Assembly (NCBI GenBank): GCA_033851955.1
Contig: JAWSVK010000007.1
Coordinates: 62,001-126,000 of the forward strand
Direction: 5' to 3'
Length of the DNA: 64,000 nucleotides
From: Profundibacter sp033851955
Lineage (GTDB): Bacteria > Pseudomonadota > Alphaproteobacteria > Rhodobacterales > Rhodobacteraceae
Shown here: positions 34,083 to 42,331 of the stretch, one piece after another
How positions within the stretch are numbered: the stretch's first letter is position 1
Layout: each line of letters starts with the position of its first letter
Position numbers and translations under genes: made by a program
The notes under the pieces: generated by a model
Seen by the model: only the letters and a program-made list of their open reading frames with translations
Databases searched by the model: none
What the model was told of the DNA's origin: nothing

Positions 34083-35125
34083 TGAGCGTTATCTTGGCGC
34101 TGATGGCTGGGTTCTGGGGGCTTGGCGTGGTTTTTAAGGTGGCAGCCGTCAAACGGTGGATCCTGATCGGGATCCTTTATGCGGCTGTTATGCTGGCGCA
34201 AATATTTTTACCGTTAGGGGCGCCGATGCGCGTGGCAACAGGCGGGTCAGTTCGACCATGGTTGGCATTGGGGGCTGGTTTGGTGCTTGTGTTTGCGTAC
34301 CGCGCAACCCTGCAATATCTGCACCGCAAAGCCCAAGACAAAGGCACTCAAAAGACAGATGAAACGATGAAACCCACATTCACGAATGTTGAATTAGACC
34401 GCTATGCCCGCCACATCATGTTGCGTGAAATTGGAGGGGTCGGGCAGAAAAAGCTGAAAAATGCCAGCGTTTTAGTGGTCGGGGCCGGTGGGTTGGGATC
34501 GCCCGTGTTGCTGTATCTGGCGGCGGCAGGTGTTGGTACAATTGGCGTGGTGGATGACGATGAGGTTGATAATTCGAACCTGCAACGTCAAGTGATCCAT
34601 CGGGATGCCGACATTGGTATACCTAAAGTGTTTTCCGCCGAGGCGGCAATGAAGGCACAAAACCCGTATTGTAATGTGCGCCCTTATCAACGGCGTTTGA
34701 CGGATGAAGATGCAGCCGATTTGATCGCCGAATATGATCTGGTGCTTGATGGCACTGACAATTTCGAAACCCGCTATTTGGTTAATCGCTCCTGTGTGGC
34801 GCTGGGTAAGCCGTTGATTTCAGGCGCATTGACCCAATGGGAAGGGCAGATCAGCACCTTTGATCCGGCCAATGACGCGCCCTGTTATCAGTGCATTTTC
34901 CCCAAAGCGCCCGCAGCAGGGCTGGCGCCATCTTGTGCTGAAGCCGGGGTGGTTGGCCCCTTGGCCGGCGTCATCGGCGCGATGATGGCGCTTGAGGCGG
35001 TTAAGGAAATTACCGGAGCCGGTGAGGGGATGCGCGGGCAGATGTTGATTTACGATGCGCTTTATATGGAAAGCCGCAAGATCAAGCTGGCGAGGCGTGC
35101 AGATTGTCTAACCTGTTCGGCCTAA
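34082..35125 (+). CDS. moeB: MoeB/ThiF-type adenylyltransferase with an N-terminal membrane anchor
   Basis: 347-residue E1-like enzyme. The catalytic part starts near residue 96 (MKPTFTNVELDRYARHIMLREIGG) and has the ATP site VVGAGGLGSPVLLYLAAAG, the acidic DDDEVDNSNLQRQVIH, a CYQC zinc pair, and the second pair in CLTC at the end. It would adenylate the C-terminus of MoaD or ThiS. Unlike E. coli MoeB (about 250 residues) the first 80 residues hold two or three hydrophobic segments, so the protein may sit on the membrane. An internal start at M96 would give a standard soluble protein. There is no rhodanese domain. Confidence 0.85.
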   Translation: MSVILALMAGFWGLGVVFKVAAVKRWILIGILYAAVMLAQIFLPLGAPMRVATGGSVRPWLALGAGLVLVFAYRATLQYLHRKAQDKGTQKTDETMKPTFTNVELDRYARHIMLREIGGVGQKKLKNASVLVVGAGGLGSPVLLYLAAAGVGTIGVVDDDEVDNSNLQRQVIHRDADIGIPKVFSAEAAMKAQNPYCNVRPYQRRLTDEDAADLIAEYDLVLDGTDNFETRYLVNRSCVALGKPLISGALTQWEGQISTFDPANDAPCYQCIFPKAPAAGLAPSCAEAGVVGPLAGVIGAMMALEAVKEITGAGEGMRGQMLIYDALYMESRKIKLARRADCLTCSA

Positions 35126-35194
35126 TCACCTTGCGTCTGCGGGCAGACTATCCATACTTATGCAAAACCAAAACCAACCATAGGGGATATAAAA

Positions 35195-35986
35195 ATGAAA
35201 TTGCTCGCATCCATTGCCGCCGCGGCCACAGCCATTTTCACCACTGCTGCGCTTGCGGCTGACCTGCCGGATCTAGGCGGCAAAGAAGTGGTTGTTGTCA
35301 CCGAGAACGCCTATCCGCCGTTGCAGTTTGTTGACCCATCTTCGGGTGATGCCATCGGCTGGGAATATGACGCAATGATTGAGATTGCCAAACGGCTAAA
35401 TATCACGGTGACCTATGAGAACATCAGTTGGGACGCGATGATCCCGGCGGTGTCTGAAGCGCAGTTTGATATGGGCATGACGGGGATCACGATCCGCGAC
35501 GATCGCCGCGAAAAGGTGGATTTTTCAGACGCTTATATGCGCAGCGAAATGGTGATGTTGGTGCGCGGCGACGAAGACCGGTTTTCTGACGCCAAAGGGT
35601 TTGCCGCCAACGCGGATTTGCTGATGGCCGCACAGCCGGGTACGACGCCGTTTTACGTGGGTGTTTACGACGTGCTGGACGGTAACGAGGCCAATCCACG
35701 CATCAAACTGTTCGAAACTTTTGGGGCGACGGTTCAGGCGTTACGCTCAGATGATGTTGATCTGGTGCTGACGGATGGCACGGCGGGCAACGGATATGTT
35801 GCAGCCTCTGACGGTAAGTTAAAAATTGTTGGCGATACGTTGGGCGCCGAAGATTTCGGATTTATTTTCCCCAAGGGTTCGGACTTAGTCGGTCCAATGA
35901 ATGCGGCGATTGCCAGCATGAATGAGGACGGCACCATTGATGCGCTGAACAAAAAGTGGTTCCTGGATTATAAGTTCGGCGAGTAA
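35195..35986 (+). CDS. Polar amino-acid-type ABC substrate-binding protein
   Basis: 263-residue periplasmic protein of the SBP_bac_3 family. The signal peptide is MKLLASIAAAATAIFTTAALA, followed by VVVVTENAYPPLQFVD, GWEYDAMIEIAKRLNI and FDMGMTGITIRDDRREKVDFS, which are ligand-binding hallmarks of polar amino-acid binders. The C-terminus has ALNKKWFLDYKF as expected. It is followed by a matching permease gene 27 bases downstream, but no ATPase gene is present nearby. The ligand (for example glutamate, glutamine, histidine or cystine) cannot be fixed from sequence. Confidence 0.88.
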   Translation: MKLLASIAAAATAIFTTAALAADLPDLGGKEVVVVTENAYPPLQFVDPSSGDAIGWEYDAMIEIAKRLNITVTYENISWDAMIPAVSEAQFDMGMTGITIRDDRREKVDFSDAYMRSEMVMLVRGDEDRFSDAKGFAANADLLMAAQPGTTPFYVGVYDVLDGNEANPRIKLFETFGATVQALRSDDVDLVLTDGTAGNGYVAASDGKLKIVGDTLGAEDFGFIFPKGSDLVGPMNAAIASMNEDGTIDALNKKWFLDYKFGE

Positions 35987-36013
35987 ACCACCCAACTTGA
36001 ATTTGCGCGCGAC

Positions 36014-36808
36014 ATGATCCCGACGCCCCCCCAAGACAAGGATTTTCCTTACTGGCTGATTGCGGCCAGTGGGCTGGGAATCTATCTGATTTACCGGGTG
36101 GTGTCGGACGATCTTTATACGCAGATATTGTCGACCCTGTCTAAAGGCATCGGCATCACAATCTTCGTAACCTTGATCGCGTTTGCAATGGCGTCATTGT
36201 TTGGACTGTTATTGGCCGTGGCGAGCATGTCGCGGTTCATTGTGTTCCGGCAAATGGCGCGGTTTTACATTGAAATTGTGCGTGGCATTCCGATTATCGT
36301 TTTGCTGTTATATGTGGCATTCGTGTTCGGCCCCGCCATGGTGTTCGGCGTGAACTGGGTGCTTGATGGGTTGGGGTTTGATCCGATCCGCACGCGGGAT
36401 TTCACCTTGATGTGGCGGGCTATTATTGCACTGATGATCGGCTATTCCGCCTTCATAGCCGAGGTATTTCGAGCGGGCCTGTTGTCAGTTGATGAGGGCC
36501 AGATTGAGGCAGCCAAAGCGTTGGGGTTAAACGGCTGGCACCGGTTTCGGTTCATTGTTTTCCCGCAGGCATTTCGCACCATCATGCCACCGCTTGGCAA
36601 TGATTTCATCGCGATGGTCAAGGATTCATCGTTGGTTTCTGTGCTAGGCGTTTTAGACATTGCGCAACTTGGCAAGGTGACGGCGGCAGGCAATTTCAGG
36701 TATTTCGAAACCTACAATGTGGTGGCGCTATTGTATCTGGTCATGACGGTTTCCCTGTCATTATTGTTGCGCAAATTGGAACGAAAGATGCGCTCAAAGT
36801 ACCCCTAA
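36014..36808 (+). CDS. Polar amino-acid-type ABC permease
   Basis: 264-residue inner-membrane permease of the HisM/GlnP type with about five hydrophobic segments. The ATPase-contact EAA loop is clear: EVFRAGLLSVDEGQIEAAKALGLNGWHRFRFIVFPQAFR (key part DEGQIEAAKALGLNGWHRF near residue 158). It pairs with the preceding binding protein. A single permease gene suggests a homodimeric channel. The next gene is an unrelated peptidase, so the ATPase must come from another locus. The ribosome site is weak. Confidence 0.88.
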   Translation: MIPTPPQDKDFPYWLIAASGLGIYLIYRVVSDDLYTQILSTLSKGIGITIFVTLIAFAMASLFGLLLAVASMSRFIVFRQMARFYIEIVRGIPIIVLLLYVAFVFGPAMVFGVNWVLDGLGFDPIRTRDFTLMWRAIIALMIGYSAFIAEVFRAGLLSVDEGQIEAAKALGLNGWHRFRFIVFPQAFRTIMPPLGNDFIAMVKDSSLVSVLGVLDIAQLGKVTAAGNFRYFETYNVVALLYLVMTVSLSLLLRKLERKMRSKYP

Positions 36809-36861
36809 GTGCTGGACCTCTTTGCGGACTGCGCCTAGCGTGGCCCCCAAAGGAGACTGCC

Positions 36862-38871
36862 ATGACCAACCCGCTATTGTCCCATTGGGATACCCCGTTT
36901 GAAATTGCTCCGTTCGGGGAAATATCCGACGATGATTTTGAACCAGCTTTTGATATTGCGATCAAAGAAGCCCGTCAAAATTACATTTCGGTATCGGAAA
37001 ATCCAGATGCGCCGACTTTTGAAAACACCATTGAGGCATTGGAACAAGCGGGTGAGGTCTTTGATCGGGTTCTGTCAGTTTTCTACAATTTGGCAGGGGC
37101 GGACAGCACGCCAAAACGTCAAGAATTGCAGCGTGTATTCTCTCCTAAACTGGCGGCGTTTTCGTCTGAAATAAATATGAATTCAGCGCTGTTCGCGCGT
37201 GTCGAAACGCTCTGGCAACAACGGGATGATTTGGCGCTAACGAATGAGCAATCACGGGTGCTGATGTTGCATCGGCGCGGGTTTGTGCGGGCAGGGGCGC
37301 TGTTGCAAGGCGATGATCGGGACCAGTTGAAAGACGTTTTGCAGCGGTTGGCAGTCTTGGGCACAGAATTTAGTCAAAACCTGTTAGCGGATGAACGTGA
37401 TTGGTTCATGGTGCTGGCTGACACTGACTTAGATGGCTTGCCCGAATTTGTATTGGATGCAGCCAAAGCTGCGGCGCAGGAAAAGGGCACCGACGGCCAT
37501 ATAGTGACCCTTTCGCGTTCGCTCATCACGCCGTTTTTACAATTTTCTACCCGCCGCGATTTGCGTCAAAAAGCCTATGAAGCCTTTGTTGCTCGAGGGG
37601 CCAACGGCGGCAAAACTGACAACCGCGGCATCGCCGCTGAAACACTAGAACTGCGTGAAGAACGAGCCAAATTGTTAGGCTATGACGACTTCGCTAGTTT
37701 TAAGTTGGAAACCGAAATGGCCAAAACACCTGACGCAGTGCGAAAACTGTTGATGGATGTTTGGGAGCCCGCCAAATCTGCCGCCAACGCGGACGCCGAA
37801 ATCTTGGCCCGCATGATGCATGAGGACGGGGTGAACGGCGAATTGGAAGCATGGGATTGGCGTTACTATTCCGACAAACGTCGCGCCATTGAACATGATT
37901 TGGATGAAGCCGAAATCAAGCCCTATCTGCAATTGGATCGGATGATCGAGGCCGCGTTTGACTGCGCCACTCGATTGTTTGGTTTGACGTTTAGCCCGCT
38001 GGATGTACCGCTATACCACGAGGATGCACGTGCTTGGGAAGTGAGCCGAAACGGTGCACATGTGGCCGTGTTTATCGGCGATTATTTCGCACGGGGATCA
38101 AAGCGTTCTGGCGCGTGGTGTTCGGCCATGCGCAGTCAGAAAAAACTGGGCGGCGATGTGCGCCCGATTGTGGTGAATGTCTGCAATTTCGCCAAAGGTG
38201 ATCCCGCGCTTTTGTCCTTTGATGACGCCCGAACCTTGTTCCACGAATTTGGCCACGCCCTACATCAGATGCTATCGGACGTGACTTATGAATCCATTTC
38301 CGGCACCTCGGTGTCGCGTGACTTTGTCGAGCTGCCTAGCCAGTTGTATGAACATTGGTTGGAAGTGCCAGAGGTGTTGCAAAAATTCGCTACCCACGCC
38401 CAAACCGGTGCGCCAATGCCCGTCGACATGCTGCAGCGCCTGTTGGCAGCTGGGACCTACGATATGGGATTTTCGACGGTTGAATACGTGGCCTCGGCGC
38501 TGGTGGATTTGGAGTTCCACAACGGGGCGGCCCCTGCGGACCCGATGGCCAAACAGGCCAGTGTCTTGGCCAACCTAGGCATGCCCCACGCCATCAGAAT
38601 GCGCCATGCCACCCCGCAATTCGCGCATGTGTTTTCCGGTGACGGATACTCCAGCGCCTACTACAGTTACATGTGGAGCGAGGTGATGGATGCGGATGCT
38701 TTTTCCGCCTTTGAAGAAGCTGGCAGTGCTTTTGATCCTAAAATGGCCAAGCTGCTGCAAGAGCACATTTTGTCGACCGGCGGCTCCAAAGATCCTGAGG
38801 AATTATACATGGCGTTTCGCGGTAAAATGCCCGAGGTGCAGGCCCTGCTAAAGGGACGTGGATTGGTGTGA
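36862..38871 (+). CDS. M3 family metallopeptidase (oligopeptidase A / Dcp type)
   Basis: 669-residue zinc peptidase degrading short peptides in the cytoplasm. The active site HEFGHALHQ is near residue 461, with the third ligand glutamate in the following SISGTSVSRDFVELPSQLYEHW. The C-terminal block FSGDGYSSAYYSYMWSEVMDADAF is typical. Length and order match Dcp/OpdA proteins. The ATG at 36862 has AAAGGAG. The absence of a signal peptide supports a cytoplasmic location. The gene is convergent with the CDF transporter gene. Confidence 0.93.
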   Translation: MTNPLLSHWDTPFEIAPFGEISDDDFEPAFDIAIKEARQNYISVSENPDAPTFENTIEALEQAGEVFDRVLSVFYNLAGADSTPKRQELQRVFSPKLAAFSSEINMNSALFARVETLWQQRDDLALTNEQSRVLMLHRRGFVRAGALLQGDDRDQLKDVLQRLAVLGTEFSQNLLADERDWFMVLADTDLDGLPEFVLDAAKAAAQEKGTDGHIVTLSRSLITPFLQFSTRRDLRQKAYEAFVARGANGGKTDNRGIAAETLELREERAKLLGYDDFASFKLETEMAKTPDAVRKLLMDVWEPAKSAANADAEILARMMHEDGVNGELEAWDWRYYSDKRRAIEHDLDEAEIKPYLQLDRMIEAAFDCATRLFGLTFSPLDVPLYHEDARAWEVSRNGAHVAVFIGDYFARGSKRSGAWCSAMRSQKKLGGDVRPIVVNVCNFAKGDPALLSFDDARTLFHEFGHALHQMLSDVTYESISGTSVSRDFVELPSQLYEHWLEVPEVLQKFATHAQTGAPMPVDMLQRLLAAGTYDMGFSTVEYVASALVDLEFHNGAAPADPMAKQASVLANLGMPHAIRMRHATPQFAHVFSGDGYSSAYYSYMWSEVMDADAFSAFEEAGSAFDPKMAKLLQEHILSTGGSKDPEELYMAFRGKMPEVQALLKGRGLV

Positions 38872-38880
38872 TCAGCCGCT

Positions 38881-39771
38881 TTAGCGCACCGGATCTTGAT
38901 GGATGATCACGTCGCATTGCGGATAGGCTTGACGGATCGTGTGTTTCAATCCTGCACTGATTGCGTGGGCGTCGTTTAACGATTGATCCCCGTCCAGCTC
39001 GACATGCAGGTTGACGAAAACGGTCGAACCTGACTGGCGGGTGCGCAGGTCGTGAAACCCGCGCACGTCCTTGAAATCACGGGCAATAGCCCTGATGCCG
39101 GCGATCAATGCGGGGTCGGCGGCGCGGTCCATCAAGGCGTCCCACGCGCCTTTGCCAATGCGCAAAGCGCCAATGATCAGCAGTGCCGCTGCACCCAAGG
39201 CAACGACGCTGTCAATATAGGGCAGGCCGAATTGGGATGACGCCCAGAGCGACAACAATGCGCCTGCAGCTGGCAAAAGGTCACCCAAATAGTGCAATGA
39301 ATCTGCAGCGACCACGCGGCTGCCAGTGACCCGTGCAACATGGCGTTGCCACAAGATCAACGCCATTGTCAGCAAGATGGAAGCCGCCATCACCACCATG
39401 CCGCGCCCCTCGGACATAAGGGCAGTTGGAGCATCCGACAGCAAGCGCCGAACGGCAGCCCAGCCGATGACGCCGCCCGAAATCATGATGAAAACGGATT
39501 GGCCAAGCGCCGCCAAATCCTCAGCCGAAGTATGACCGAATGCGTGGTCATCGTCAGCCGGACGCGCCGCATAATAGATCGCAGCCAGCGCCCCAAGCGA
39601 GACCATGAAATCAAGCGCACTGTCGGCAAGACTCGCCGCGACGGATAGGGATTGGGTGGCGCTAAAGGCCCACAGCTTGAGCGCCACCAAAAGGATAGCA
39701 ACGATGATCGAAGCCAACCCGGCCGAAAAATTCAGCCGTGTGTTGGTCTTGTTTGGAACATACTGGCTCAT
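38881..39771 (-). CDS. Cation diffusion facilitator (CDF) transporter
   Basis: 296-residue inner-membrane exporter of divalent cations (FieF-like). About six hydrophobic segments. The metal-site pattern SLADSALDFMVSLGAL near residue 47 and HAFGH (in DDDHAFGHTSAEDL) near residue 75 fit Zn/Fe/Mn-exporting CDF proteins, with the second pair in AADSLHYLGDL. The cytoplasmic C-terminal domain VRGFHDLRTRQSGSTVFVNLHVELD is present. The metal cannot be fixed with confidence. It overlaps the upstream SH3 gene by four bases, suggesting co-expression. Confidence 0.9.
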   Translation of the reverse strand: MSQYVPNKTNTRLNFSAGLASIIVAILLVALKLWAFSATQSLSVAASLADSALDFMVSLGALAAIYYAARPADDDHAFGHTSAEDLAALGQSVFIMISGGVIGWAAVRRLLSDAPTALMSEGRGMVVMAASILLTMALILWQRHVARVTGSRVVAADSLHYLGDLLPAAGALLSLWASSQFGLPYIDSVVALGAAALLIIGALRIGKGAWDALMDRAADPALIAGIRAIARDFKDVRGFHDLRTRQSGSTVFVNLHVELDGDQSLNDAHAISAGLKHTIRQAYPQCDVIIHQDPVR

Positions 39772-40274
39772 TCTCTGATCTCGTCAGGGAACACCCCCCA
39801 TAGGGTTTCTTTCTTGGCCCAACCGCGTTGACCGCCTGCCGTCAAACGGCACCACTGCGGCCCGCATTCCCCCAACCGTGCAATCACGCCCATTTCTAAA
39901 TGAGCGTTCTCGCGGGTGTTGGGATCGGGCTTGGCAAACAAGGTCAACATGTCACGTTCCACGATCACAGTGCGCACGCCAGACAAAAGCGAGTAATGCA
40001 CCCAACCGCCTTGGCCATCACGGTCACGCACGCGGCGCCAGTGACCATATTCGGCCGTTACCTCTAGCGGCATGTCGCGACGTGTAAAAACCCAGTCAAT
40101 GCGATGCGTCAGGCTCGGCCCGCGACGTACATTGCCCTCGGCGGCCTTTAACGACACAAATCGTGGCATCGGCAGGTTGGTCACCGGCCCACGCTCTTGC
40201 GCACAAAGCTGCCCAATGGACGCCGTGGCAATCAGGATTGCGAATAGGAATGTAGCGGCTGCTCTGCCTAACAT
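39768..40274 (-). CDS. Secreted bacterial SH3-domain protein
   Basis: 168-residue periplasmic protein. The signal peptide runs to about residue 26 (FLFAILIATASIGQLCA). Two SH3b-like repeats follow: EGNVRRGPSLTHRIDWVF with GHWRRVRDRDGQGGWVHYSLL, then ERDMLTLFAKPDPNTRENAHLE with GPQWCRLTAGGQRGWAKKE. Such domains often bind peptidoglycan or other envelope partners. The ATG at 40274 opens directly into the signal peptide. The TTG at 40304 is less likely. It is coupled to the CDF gene. The role is unknown. Confidence 0.8.
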   Translation of the reverse strand: MLGRAAATFLFAILIATASIGQLCAQERGPVTNLPMPRFVSLKAAEGNVRRGPSLTHRIDWVFTRRDMPLEVTAEYGHWRRVRDRDGQGGWVHYSLLSGVRTVIVERDMLTLFAKPDPNTRENAHLEMGVIARLGECGPQWCRLTAGGQRGWAKKETLWGVFPDEIRE

Positions 40275-40381
40275 TTTTGATGCCTTTTTTGGTCTTAACT
40301 GCAACGAGGTTCTTGTGCCTCGGCTCTTGTTACGTCACTTTAAGGACAAAGTAGACCTATGAAAAGATAAGGGAGAACATT

Positions 40382-41368
40382 ATGCCCGCTGAACGTCTGA
40401 GTGTTGTTGTGACGCGACGGTTGCCGATCGCTGTCGAGACCCGAATGAAGGAGCTTTTTGACGTCGAATTGCGTGACGACGACACGCCGATGAGCCGCGA
40501 AGAGATCGTTTCCGCCATGAAACACGCTGACGTTTTGGTGCCGACATTAACCGACACTGTGGATGCCGGAATGTTGACCCAAGCAGGCGACAATTTGCGC
40601 CTGATTGCCAACTACGGCGCAGGGGTTGATCACATCGATGTGCAAACCGCCCGCCAGCGTGGTGTGCTTGTTTCCAACACGCCGGGCGTGGTGACCGAGG
40701 ACACGGCAGACATGACACTGGCGCTGATCCTGTCGGTGACACGGCGCATTCCCGAAGGGCTGGCGATGATGCAATCTGGCGACTGGCAGGGCTGGTCCCC
40801 GACCGCGTTGATGGGCGGCCGATTGGGTGGTCGTCGCTTGGGTGTTTTGGGCATGGGCCGGATCGGCCAAGCCGTGGCGCGCCGCGCCGCAGCCTTTGGC
40901 ATGCAAGTGCATTATCACAACCGCAAACGCCTGCACGTTGACATCGAAACCGAGCTGGGCGCGACCTATTGGGAGAGTCTGGACCAGATGGTGTCGCGGA
41001 TGGATATCGTCTCGATCAACTGCCCACACACGCCATCGACGTTCCATCTGATGAACGCCCGCCGTCTAAAACTGATGAAGCCCAGCGCCGTGATCGTGAA
41101 CACATCACGGGGCGAAGTGATTGACGAGAACGCCTTAACGCGGATGCTGCGGGCCGGTGAAATCGCTGGCGCAGGGCTGGATGTGTTTGAACACGGCACC
41201 GAAATTAACCCACGTCTGCGGGCGCTGAAAAACGTAGTGTTGTTGCCGCACATGGGGTCCGCCACCGAAGAGGGCCGCGCCGAAATGGGCGAAAAAGTGA
41301 TTATCAACATCAAGACTTTTGCTGATGGTCACAGACCACCGGATCAGGTTGTGCCGGGGATGTTGTAG
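40382..41368 (+). CDS. D-isomer-specific 2-hydroxyacid dehydrogenase (glyoxylate reductase-like)
   Basis: NAD(P)-dependent oxidoreductase of 328 residues. Nucleotide-binding GMGRIGQAVARRAAAFGMQVHYHNR near residue 157. Catalytic arginine in NTSRGEVID, glutamate in VFEHGTEINP and histidine in LPHMGSATEEGR near residue 284. The family includes glyoxylate/hydroxypyruvate reductases and D-lactate dehydrogenases. The start MPAERLSVVVTRRLPIAVETRM is typical of the glyoxylate reductase group. It is followed immediately by the restriction-modification island. Confidence 0.88.
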   Translation: MPAERLSVVVTRRLPIAVETRMKELFDVELRDDDTPMSREEIVSAMKHADVLVPTLTDTVDAGMLTQAGDNLRLIANYGAGVDHIDVQTARQRGVLVSNTPGVVTEDTADMTLALILSVTRRIPEGLAMMQSGDWQGWSPTALMGGRLGGRRLGVLGMGRIGQAVARRAAAFGMQVHYHNRKRLHVDIETELGATYWESLDQMVSRMDIVSINCPHTPSTFHLMNARRLKLMKPSAVIVNTSRGEVIDENALTRMLRAGEIAGAGLDVFEHGTEINPRLRALKNVVLLPHMGSATEEGRAEMGEKVIINIKTFADGHRPPDQVVPGML

Positions 41369-41382
41369 GGGTGTTTTGGGGT
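41368..41382 (+). repeat. Left half of an inverted repeat flanking the RM island
   Basis: GGGGTG-TTT-TGGGGT starts on the last base of the dehydrogenase stop codon. The inverse, ACCCCA-CCAAAT-CACCCC, lies at 43363-43380 just after the methyltransferase stop codon. Joined together, the two would form a 12-pair hairpin with an internal loop, as expected for a former terminator split by an insertion. Confidence 0.45.
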
Positions 41383-41400
41383 ATGTGAATTCCATACGAC

Positions 41401-41420
41401 TTTCTCAACTAAACGAGAAA
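41401..41420. promoter_or_regulatory. Palindrome upstream of the RM genes
   Basis: TTTCTC-AACTAAAC-GAGAAA, six-base arms with an eight-base spacer, lies 50 bases before the nuclease start. A smaller inverted pair GTATG / CATAC precedes it at 41381-41397. The positions suit an operator for autoregulation of the RM operon, but no controller protein gene is visible. Confidence 0.35.
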
Positions 41421-41469
41421 TAGGAAGTGTGTAGGCTTTAAGAAACGCGATATTACAGGAGGCGAAATA

Positions 41470-42330
41470 GTGGAGCCATTCAAATTCAACGGTGAGATGA
41501 GGCGGTTTTTCCGCGCTGACGCTGGCGCTGGCTCAATTGTTACGGAAAAAGACGAAGCCCGCAAATCTCAAATCACGATTACGAAGTTTGAGAACCAAAT
41601 CATCTCATCCTATTTTGGTAGTATTCCAAAAGGCTCAAAAACGAGTTTGGAGAAACAAGGAGTATCGGCGGAAGCTAAGTTTCGCCTCTACCCTACGGGG
41701 GATAGCATTGATCTTGTTCTTTTGCATCCCAAGCCAGCAAGGACAGAACTCAGAATCTATATGAAGGCGGATGTTTTTAAGCCGATAGCAGGGCTTGTTT
41801 GGTTTGTCTTCCTTAGGGAAGGCGATATTTGGATTGGGGCTCTAGATGAGTATTCGATTGTTGAGATATTGAGTGGCAAAACAAAGACCGCTAACCAGGA
41901 AACATTGATAGATTTTTCGGACGATGAATTTCAGTCGGCTTTCCAAAGCGACATTGTGCCGGAGACAATAGAACAAACAATAAGACGGATAAAACGAAAC
42001 CCAAAAATAGCACGGGACGTGCTCGAGAGCTCTGGTTATGCCTGCGAAATGTTTCCGAGCTACCCAATATTCACTTCAAAGAGCAGCTCAAAGCCTTATT
42101 TAGAAGCACACCATCTAATCCCGATAGGTCTTCAACCGAAATTTGAAACCAGCCTCGACGTAAGAGAAAACATCTGTATACTCAATCCCTATGCACATAA
42201 GATGGTGCATCACGCAAGATATAGTGAAATAGAAGAGCACGTAGCAAATCTAGCGACACCGCGTAAGGATTTTCTTAACTCGCTAAAGCTTAGTGTTGAT
42301 GATGTGTTGAGAATTTACGGCAGGACATGA
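41470..42330 (+). CDS. HNH restriction endonuclease (predicted, type II)
   Basis: 286-residue protein with a C-terminal HNH nuclease: EAHHLIPIG near residue 211, then NICILNPYAHKMVHHA, giving the H...N...H metal site. The first 190 residues are unlike anything I recognise and probably recognise DNA. No zinc-cysteine quartet is visible. The start is GTG at 41470 with AGGAGG seven bases upstream, and no better ATG. One base separates its stop codon from the start of the cytosine methyltransferase, so a restriction role is a strong inference. Codons are richer in A/T than flanking genes, pointing to horizontal transfer. Confidence 0.8.
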   Translation: MEPFKFNGEMRRFFRADAGAGSIVTEKDEARKSQITITKFENQIISSYFGSIPKGSKTSLEKQGVSAEAKFRLYPTGDSIDLVLLHPKPARTELRIYMKADVFKPIAGLVWFVFLREGDIWIGALDEYSIVEILSGKTKTANQETLIDFSDDEFQSAFQSDIVPETIEQTIRRIKRNPKIARDVLESSGYACEMFPSYPIFTSKSSSKPYLEAHHLIPIGLQPKFETSLDVRENICILNPYAHKMVHHARYSEIEEHVANLATPRKDFLNSLKLSVDDVLRIYGRT

Positions 42331-42331
42331 A

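Noticed and set aside
35135..35148. Hairpin GTCTG-CGGG-CAGAC after moeB as a terminator
   Set aside because: The stem is only five bases with no T-run, so it is too weak to call.
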